Shown here in pieces: positions 56,558 through 64,000 of a stretch of 64,000 nucleotides of DNA. The notes below the pieces were generated by a model that saw only the letters and a program-made list of their open reading frames with translations, was not told where the DNA came from and did no database searches. A program made the translations under genes and the position numbers. Source of the stretch: Panicum virgatum (taxonomy: Eukaryota; Streptophyta; Magnoliopsida; Poales; Poaceae); assembly GCF_016808335.1 (NCBI RefSeq), contig NC_053146.1, positions 27,691,495 to 27,755,494 of the forward strand, given 5' to 3'. Every line of letters starts with the position of its first letter. Positions within the stretch are counted from its first letter, which is position 1.

Positions 56558-57762
56558 CTACTAGAGTGAGGAGAAGTAGGGGATGTTCCAGGGTTGTCGA
56601 CCCCCAGTGTTCTTCTCTAGCTTGCACCTCGATGTATGCTTATGAATCAGAGTAAGTGTCCGTGATCTTCTTTGTCCTTTAGTTTCTTAGTTAAGTAGTG
56701 CTAGTCCCCTAGTTTTTTATGGGTTCAATTGTTCACTAGTACTAGTGGATGGCTCTAGAGTAGATTCTCCTGATAAAGACGGATAATCCTGATCAACTCT
56801 AGAGTTAGTAGAAGACAGTGTAGACGTGGTGTCTGGACTAGACTCTACTTGTTGTTTATTGTGACATCCTATGGTTAATAGAGTTAGACTGCAGGTGGTG
56901 ATAGCCCTATTTTGTGCCATTGTAATCCTCCACGTTTGGGTGTACGACAGTATCCTTATTATTAGAATTTCTTGTTTTATCTAGGCGAAGCTGATAGCTC
57001 GAAGTAAACAACTAATTAGCTCTATCTTACATTTGATTCTTAGCTACAGAAATCCTCTCTACCCCTTATCTCTTCGGTAGTGTGGTGTCCTTGGACGAAT
57101 TCGAGCCTTAGATAATATACTCACATTCCTTAGTGGATATGATACCCTAGAATACTCCTGGGTGAAAGCTCCGACGATATCCGTGTGCTTGTGGATTCTA
57201 TTTGTGTCGCTCCCAAACATCAACAAGCTTTCTGGCGCCGTTGCCAGGGAACGACAATTATATTATCTTCAGATCTAGTTCATCCTCGTATCTTTTTCAT
57301 TTTCCTTGATTCTACCTCTACCCTCGCTACCCATGGAGCAACCATTCTTTCCACGGCTCTCTACCCCTAAGGGCAAGTTCTGGAAGCCACCATCCTCATC
57401 GAATCCATTCCATTAGGCAAGCGGTGAACCCCACCCTTCTTTTAAAGCCATGGTTCAAAATCGACCCTTCTTTAGAGCATTCAACAAAGATCCCTATGAT
57501 CATTTGGAAGTGTTTGAGGAACTATGTTCGAGCTTGTTAATTCCAGGCATGACATAGGAAGCCTTGCGGTGGAAGTTGTTTCCTCTCCCTCTCATGGAGA
57601 GGGCAGAACAATGGTACAACCACACGATAGGAAGTATGAGCTGTGATTGGGAAGAACTTCAAGTTGACCTTTGTCACACATTCTCCCATTCAGAACGCAT
57701 AGACTCTCTACAAATAGACATCCTTAGCTTCGAGCAATTAGAGAAGGAGTCTATAGGAGCAA
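56558..57762 (+). mobile_element. element F: Athila-like, plus strand, truncated both sides
   Basis: The 3' part of an LTR (56558-57225) ends CCCAAACATCAACA. The primer site TGGCGCCGTTGCCAGGGA follows at 57233, then the start of gag. The LTR's first half is missing at the junction with element H. The gag is cut by insertion of element G at 57763. Confidence 0.75.
57332..57762 (+). pseudogene. element F gag N-terminal part
   Basis: It reads MEQPFFPRLSTPKGKFWKPP, a TAG, then MVQNRPFFRAFNKDPYDHLE, VFEELCSSLLIPGMT, a TAG, and LRWKLFPLPLMERAEQWYNH, WEELQVDLCHTFSHSERI and FEQLEKESIGA. This is the same Gag type as in elements G and H. The two TAG codons (one in MT*EAL where related copies have Gln) inactivate it, and element G interrupts it at IGA. 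Confidence 0.75.
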
Positions 57763-59090
57763 TGTTGGTATTTTGTAACGTCACGAATAAAATCCGCAAG
57801 CGCACGGATACCGCTGTAGTTTTCACCCAAGAGTATTCCAAGGTATCATATCCACTAGGGAACATGAGTACACTACCTATGGGTTCAGGCTGTCCAAGGA
57901 CACACAAACTGGTGTAGGAGGATAGGAAAGAGAGGACTTTCTAAGATCTAGAATCTATGTTTAGAAGAAGAGATCACGTATCCGTTATACTTCAAGCTAA
58001 AGGTATCGACCGGCTTATACAAGCCGATAGTTCCAATATATGCTCTATCCAATATCCGAACGTTGAGGATTACTAAAAGGCTCGAATAGGGCTGTCACCA
58101 CCTGCCGGCTACATCTACAAACTGTGGGACTATCAGACAACTGAGTGGTATAGTCCAGCCTAGACACCACGTCTACGCCTTTCCCTACTAACTCTAGAAG
58201 CGTACAGGGTTATCCTTTTCTATCCGGAGCCCACTCTAGAGTCAAATGCTACTCGCTAGCATACACATCAACTAATATAAGAAAGAGATGATAACTTGCA
58301 ATCTAAACTCTAATTCTAAATAAGCAAAGAAAGTCTCGAACACTTACAACTGAATAAGCATCCATCGAGGTACAAGCAGAGAAGAGTGCCGACAAGCCCG
58401 GCACATCCCCCGACTATCTCCCTCACTCTCGTAGAGGTACAATTTGGAGAAGAGCGCCGTTGCCGGCGCCCCTCCTGAGTAGCTCTACTCCTAAACTCCC
58501 TAAGACTACTCTCACTCAAGTGAGAACTCAAGAGAAGAGATGGTGTGGTGTGTGTTGTCATTTGGACCCCCTCCCCTTGTATTTATAGGAGGGAACCACC
58601 CGCCATTCGCTCGAGAACCGACCCAAACTGCCTTGGAGGACTAATAGCACCTCACCACATGTCATCTGAGAGGCGGTGGGGCCCATGGGCCGCCAATACT
58701 GGGTCGGGCGACCTGGAGGTCGGCCGACTGTGGGCTGGGTCCGTTTGGCCCAGTCTTCGATCAGATGGCTGCTAGGTGGGCCCCCATGTCATGTATATGG
58801 GTAAGGGCCTGTCTTAAGTTGGTTTGGTAGCTCTGGTGGGCCCTTGGATCCTCGTGAACGCATCTGATTCGTTGAGTAGGTGTTGCCTCAGATTGATGAC
58901 GTGTCGCCTTGCTTATGGGCTGCGTCTCTCTCTCATGTGTAGCTGCCAAGTGGGCCCTTTTGGCCTTTGGGCTTGCTTGTGCTTGGCCCAGGAATTTATG
59001 CCTTGGATAATATGCTTGTTTCATGCAGTTTTGGCCCAAATTCACCTGCACACATTCTCAGACCAGCATCTGTGGAAAGGTCGTTAGTGA
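57763..59090 (-). repeat. element G 3' LTR (left copy)
   Basis: It starts TGTTGGTATTTTGTAACG; the minus-strand TATA box is at 58580-58587. Compared with element H it stops short of the final AGCATCAACA and runs directly into CTCGAGTAAAGGC, so about 10 bp of LTR plus the polypurine tract are lost. Confidence 0.8.
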
Positions 59091-61497
59091 CCTCGAGTAA
59101 AGGCAAGAACTAAGGCGGACCCGACTTCATATGATATGACACCTACATACAAATTATTCTAGGTCTTACCTTTGCCTGTGAATTTTGATGTGTCTACCAT
59201 AAATGTTTGGGAAGTTGAAGAGAAATGGTGTTGACTTCAGTCTCCTCCACTTTCGTACTATATGACTGGGGTTTTAGAAAAGACCAACCATAGCTTTACT
59301 TCTCTATAGGATCTCTCATGTCGCTCACTGTGTATATATCCTCACCAAGGCTTTGCTTCTTTTCACCCTACTTCTAAAGATGGCTTATGTGGGGCTCATG
59401 GTAGGAAAAATGGAAGCATGCACTTGTGTCACATATATTGCAAAATCAAATAACAGATCCATGGAGATAACAAATCAAACAAATTGATCAAGATCGTGCA
59501 CAAATGTGGAAGGTGGATGGTAATGGAATACTCCTTTTATGAATCTCTCTCTCCTTTATTTGGATAACATGAGGGCATGGCTATATATATATATATATCT
59601 TTTTTTTTCTTCTCTTTCTTTTTTTCATGGACATTGATGTGTCCATTTTTTTTCTTTTTTTTGGGGTCATGCTTCTTAGGCATGCCATCTTTTCTCTCTC
59701 TTTTTTTTGATAGCCCATGCCTCATTTGAAAGATACTAGAGAGAGAGATCATTAAATATGGAGTTTTATTTTGTGGATGGATGGAATGGCATAGCTAACT
59801 TCCAGTGTAGAAGTTCAGCTGGTGGAGTGCACGTGATCTTGATCAAACATGTATGAAAGACATCTCACTAGGTCACAAGGTTTGATGAAGCTCAATGCAA
59901 CAACAATGCACATATGTGTAAGATTTATATCATGAAGGTCAACATATGGCTTTGGTAGGACAAGCACGTGGAGTTGTAAAGCTATGGAGATTTTCTTTTT
60001 GATAGAAATTTCCCAGACATATAAGCAGAGAAAGCAAGAATTCTTCTATCAAACCATATCTCACTAGTCAACAACTTAACAATTATGGGTTCCCTAAGAT
60101 ATGATTCACAAGCTCAGGTTTAGCAAAGAATAAAAGGTATGCAAGCCAATCATAAAGAAGCACAGAACCAGAGGATACCTTTTGATTTTAATTTTAATGA
60201 TTAAGCAATGAATTTCATTTAAACTCATAGGTTGGGGAGAGTGAGGGTTAGAGTGCGCAAACTGTCACGATGAAGAACGAATGGTGGTAGTATTGGTTGT
60301 CCAAACCTTGCTAGCACCGATTTGTCTTGGCCTTTTGCATTCTAGTTCGTTCGGTGTTGTGCACGTGTTGTGGGAGATCTCGAGTGTATATGCTTGAAAG
60401 TTCCGAGAGATCTCCCCCACACTTTTTCTTGTACCTGGTCCTTATTCAAAAACAAAAAGATGGAAACAAACTAATAGCTCTACCGGTTTTAAGAACCAGG
60501 GAGCTCCTAAAATTTATTGAAACTAGAATTTAATCTCAGTAAAATAATTACTCAGGCAAGGCTGAATTATGATTGCATCAACATGCATATGTTGTGCAAC
60601 ATTAATCCAAAACCTTGGCTTACCTTTCCATTTGAATTCAGCTCGCTGACTCGCCCAATTGGATTTGATTTTTTTTGCAGGGGTTAGTCCATATATGCAA
60701 CCAACATCTAAGTATTAACTCTGAGGTTCATCAGTCAAACTTGACACCATGTTAGTTTGGCCGAAGAAGACATTTTAACCCAAACACCATGCTTGATTCA
60801 AAAGGCCTATGAATGTGTGTCCGGACACAAATTCAAACTAGAGCATACACACAAGGACAGATAAAGGAAGCATGAAGTATGATTGAGCTTTATTCAAAGA
60901 GAGATAGGCATGAGCACGAACCTGGTGATCCTCGGGCGACCTCCTGGCAGGGCTTTGTTTAATGTCAAAAGCAGAACATTGAGAGTACTTACCATGGTGT
61001 CTTGTTGATGAAGACTCAATGTTGTCACAATGGTAATTCCCCTCATTTTTTTATAGAGCAAGATGCGAGGACATACACAAATTTCTAGACAAGATATGAA
61101 TTGAGAAGGGAACTTACTTCGGGGCACTCACATACCTCCCCCACACTTGGAGTTTGCCAAACTACAAGTGTATGGAGTTCAAATCTCCTTAGTGATTGTT
61201 CTTCCATCAAAACATATCGAGGTGTTATAGTCAGTGTAGCTCTTATGTTTGTAGGTGTTGCCTATCCATCGTTCTCTTTGATTTCCACCTGGAATGGTTA
61301 GCGACCAAAGATACCCGAAGGAAAACTATATCCTAGGACATGCTCTTGCTTTTTATTGAAAAGAAAATAAATAAGTATATAATAGTCCGGGCTATCTCCC
61401 GGCAGTGCCTTGTTTCTGGTCATAAGCTCGACCATGATAACTCTTGCAGCCATCATTGGTGATGGGTCATTGTTTCACCACCAATCGTTGAAGCTAG
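59091..61497 (-). other. element G 3' noncoding region
   Basis: 2.4 kb. 59091-59740 is homologous to 40570-41225. Later it has CTCCCCCACACTTTTTC (60412) and CCTCCCCCACACTTGG (61134), repeats of the polypurine-tract complement. Small ORFs on both strands, none supported. Confidence 0.5.
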
Positions 61498-62001
61498 CTA
61501 CAAGGTTAGTGCCATGGTGCACCCACGAAATCTGCAATGTTTACGATAAACATATACATCTACAACCAACCTTCTAAAGATTTTGCAAAAGAGGACCTTA
61601 AGTTGGTTGTAGTCCTCGTGTGTGCACGGTGCACTAAGCATGCTTGACTCTAGAGTTGCATTGAATGAGCATGATTTTTGTGGTATGTCAAAACTGAAAC
61701 TCCCATGCTTATTTGTGGAATCCTTTTCTTCGGACTCCAGAGTCGGCACCTCACAAAATTCCATGGCCCATTGATTCTCCATCTCAACAGATTCATCATG
61801 AAAGCTTGATGTTGATTCTCGATTAAGGTCGAGAACAACATATTCTAGGCCAGCGGGAAGAGGCTCAAACTCGATCAAGGGTGATGATGAACGTTTATCT
61901 CCACAAAAGTGAAGGCTATCTTCCGAGTCGTATTCTTCAGAGGATTCTAGAACTCCAAAGAGAATAGGCTCGGATGATATGAATAGAGATGTATGCATCA
62001 T
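61498..62001 (-). pseudogene. element G ORF downstream of protease-like region
   Basis: 167 residues, starting MMHTSLFISSEPILFGVLES, then an acidic Ser/Glu-rich region and CTHEDYNQLKVLFCKIFRRL near the end. I recognise no enzyme domain. It is the continuation of the Gag-like polyprotein after stops at about 62002-62170, conserved in other gag-only Athila-like elements of grasses. Confidence 0.5.
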
Positions 62002-62173
62002 CTCCTCGAGCGGGTTTCGCTCGGGAAGTGGCTTGGCCAGAAGATTTTCTAGATAAGGAGTAGCAGTGGCCGAATCAGTTTCCCTAAGCTTTTCATCTAG
62101 GCTCTCATGAGATGCCAGAAGTTTTTTCTAGCGGGAGGCCTAGGAGAAGATCAAAATCGAGGATATCATAGAT

Positions 62174-62932
62174 TTAAAAACCTAAATGCACCTCGAGTTT
62201 GTCTATGGTGATAGGCACGTCCCTTGCAATCCCCTGACATTCAAAGTACAGTCCGAATGGATTTTTAAAGTACTTGTCGGTTGGGGTTAGAGGCTTGTTA
62301 CCCATGAGAGTGTCCAAAAGGCACTTGGGTAAGATGCAAACCTCAGCAGCAGGGTCATGAAGAGCTTCTACGATTTTTTCCTTCATACAACAAGTGATGG
62401 TTGCAGAGGTTGGGTTAATTCGAATTGCTTCGGAAGCACGCTTTGCCTCCTTCGACCAATCAATTGCTGGTGTATGGTGGAAAACTTTATCGAGTGTCTC
62501 ATAAGGACACAACGATTCCGTAGGCTTCTCGTGCCTAAGATTCGAGGTATTTTTGATGTTCCCTGAAGGGTCATCCTCGAATCGGGAAGAGAACTCCGAA
62601 GGTTGAATTTCTTCTTCCTTCGGTGTTCGTGGTTCGGGAGAGGGCTCAACAAACGAATATTGAGATGTGGAAGATGAAGGCTCAGATTCGGGTGTTGAGA
62701 GACTCTCATGGCTCGACGCGGATTCCTCTCGGCGGGGTTCACTATGGTCGGTAGAGAAGAAAGAGTCTTCTAAGAAACTATCTAGGATATCTCTTCCTTC
62801 TTTCGGAGTTGTGTGCATGAACCATCCTCCACTGGGGTCGTCAAGCTCTAGGACAGTTTCCATGTCTAAACTCGAGTAGAAAACTTTCAACGATACTTCA
62901 TCGGGTATAGACATGTCTGGGATAGATGCCAA
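62174..62932 (-). pseudogene. element G protease-like region
   Basis: 252 residues. An acidic Ser/Pro/Glu-rich linker comes first (EPSPEPRTPKEEEIQPSEFS), then EKIVEALHDPAAEVCILPK, LLDTLMGNKPLTPTDKYFKN and ECQGIARDVPITIDKLEVHL. By position this is the retropepsin fold, but the active-site D-(S/T/L)-G is DPA, so it cannot be catalytic as read. The frame is interrupted from gag by TAG near 62940. Confidence 0.6.
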
Positions 62933-62940
62933 AAGGCACT

Positions 62941-63335
62941 AGAATCTTGCCCATGCTGCACCTATGGACTCCTTCTCTAATTGCTCAAAATCGAGGATGT
63001 CGATCGGTAGGGAGTCTATGCGTTCAGTGAGGGAGAACGAGTAACAAAAGTCATCTCGATGCTCCTCCCAATCACCGCTCATATTTCCTATCGTGCGGGT
63101 GTATCATTGCTCCGCCCTTTCTATAAGAGAGAAGGGGAACAATTTCCACTGCAAGGCTTCCTGTGTCATGCCTAGGATTACTAGACCCGCACAGTTCCTC
63201 AAATTCTTGCAAATGCTTGTAGGGATCTTCATGAATTTCTCCCGAGAAGGGTCGCTTCCGAACCATGGCTATAAAGCCAGGGTTAAGTTCATGGTTAGAT
63301 GAGGAAGATGGTGATGGCTCAAAGAACTCGCCCAT
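62941..63335 (-). pseudogene. element G gag N-terminal part
   Basis: It begins MGEFFEPSPSSSSNHELNPG, FIAMVRKRPFSGEIHEDPYK, HLQEFEELCG. A frameshift near 63190 follows; in the next frame it reads MTQEALQWKLFPFSLIERAE and IDILDFEQLEKESIGAAWAR to 62941. It is the same Gag as element F (57332-57762) and as the start of H. Confidence 0.7.
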
Positions 63336-63453
63336 TGGGGTAGAGAGCTAGGGAAAGGATAGCTGCTCCAAGGGTAGCGGGGTAAAGGTAGAAGGAAAGA
63401 AAATGAAAAAGATACGAGGACGACTAAGTCCGAAGATAACGTAGCTGCCGTTA

Positions 63454-63469
63454 CCCGGCAACGGCGCCA
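63454..63469 (-). other. element G primer-binding site
   Basis: Minus strand TGGCGCCGTTGCCGGG, an exact tRNA-Asp type Athila site, eight bases inside the LTR at 63477. Confidence 0.85.
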
Positions 63470-63476
63470 GAAAGCT

Positions 63477-64000
63477 TGTTGGTATTTTATAACGTCACGA
63501 ACAAAATCCGTAAGCGCACGGATACCGCTGTAGCTTTCACCCAAGAGTATTCCAGGGTATTGTATCCATTAGGGAACTTGAGTACACTACCTACGGGTTC
63601 AGGCTGTCCAAGGACACACAGACTGGTGTAGGAGAATTGGAAAGAGAGGACTTTCTAAGATCTAGAATCTATGTTTAGAAGAAGAGATCACGTCGCCATT
63701 ATACTTCGAGCTAAAGGTATCGACCGGCCTATACAAGCTGATAGTTCCAATATGTGCTCTATCCAATATCCGAACGTTGAGGATTACTAAAAGGCTCGAA
63801 CAGGGCTGTCACCACCTGCCGGCTACCTTTAAAACCGTGGGACTATCAGACAACTGAGTGGTATAGTCCAGCCTAGACACCACATCTACGCCTTTCCCTA
63901 CTAACTCTAGAGGCGTACAGGGTTATCCTTTTCTATCTGGAGCCCACTCTAGAGTCAAATGCTACTCGCTAGCATACACATCAACTAATATAAGGCAGAG
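63477..64000 (-). repeat. element G 5' LTR (right copy, partial)
   Basis: It matches 57763 onwards with a few per cent differences by eye, and continues past the window edge. Confidence 0.9.

Larger units (their letters stand above)
57763..64000 (-). mobile_element. element G: Athila-like gypsy, gag-protease only, runs off right edge
   Basis: Left LTR 57763 to about 59090, right LTR from 63477 to beyond 64000; both start TGTTGGTATTTT. Primer site 63454-63469 (minus TGGCGCCGTTGCCGGG) shows minus orientation. The left flank AGCAA is the presumed target duplication; its mate is outside the window. gag and a protease-like region are at 61498-63335, with no RT or integrase. The end of the left LTR and the polypurine tract are deleted at about 59090. 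Confidence 0.85.

Overview
This window looks like intergenic DNA from a large grass (Poaceae) genome, probably panicoid, though the species is not determined by anything seen here. The reasons are stacked, mutually nested LTR retrotransposons, grass-type MITEs with GTTTAGTT ends, CACTA ends with TTTGCCGAGTG or GTGACGGG subterminal repeats, and a few GC-rich plant gene fragments. No bacterial-style system, CRISPR array, tRNA or rRNA gene was found.

Layout. 1-0.7 kb: an open reading frame entering from the left edge that resembles the giant plant protein BIG/UBR4, followed by 3'UTR-like DNA. 1.0-2.5 kb: two MITEs of one family around a Mutator-like foldback. 2.77-9.68 kb: a heavily decayed Ty1/copia element with 215-217 bp LTRs and target duplication GCTTC, next to a broken GDSL lipase gene (9.8-10.8 kb). 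11.30-32.96 kb: a non-autonomous Ty3/gypsy element (413-bp LTRs, duplication ATGTA). It has a broken gag-like gene, a 124-bp tandem array and a spliced antisense gene of the 'putative gypsy type transposon' family, but no pol. Its 5' LTR is split by a 12.2-kb chromovirus (11698-23924, minus strand, 3.5-kb LTRs, duplication GCGGT) with gag, protease, RT, RNase H, integrase and chromodomain.

34.1-36.6 kb: two CACTA 5' ends and a TNP2-type transposase remnant. 36.6-45.4 kb: an Athila-like LTR and its 3' noncoding part, split by a 2.46-kb solo LTR (duplication ACAAG) that carries a 268-bp TRIM-like solo LTR (duplication GTCTG), then further LTR debris that abuts and truncates a PRA1-family gene (45.4-46.0 kb, minus). 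46.1-48.9 kb: an inverted-repeat element holding an unrecognised gene 3' end, a 153-bp hAT MITE, a Tourist MITE (TTA) and a 1.06-kb hAT-like element. 48.9-64 kb: three related Athila-like elements in alternating orientation (H minus, F plus, G minus) with gag/protease but no RT. H's LTR is split by a solo LTR (52580-56056, duplication ATTCT) of the same chromovirus family seen at 11.7-23.9 kb.

Almost everything is therefore transposon. The only host-derived sequences are the BIG-like end, the GDSL pseudogene, the truncated PRA1 gene and an unidentified C-terminal exon. Several insertions can be ordered exactly from their target-site duplications. The most unusual content is the spliced antisense gene inside a pol-less retrotransposon, a probable 120-bp intron inside chromovirus gag, and C-to-T type nonsense codons in the chromovirus. 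Boundaries and duplications were read by eye; no alignment or database search was run.
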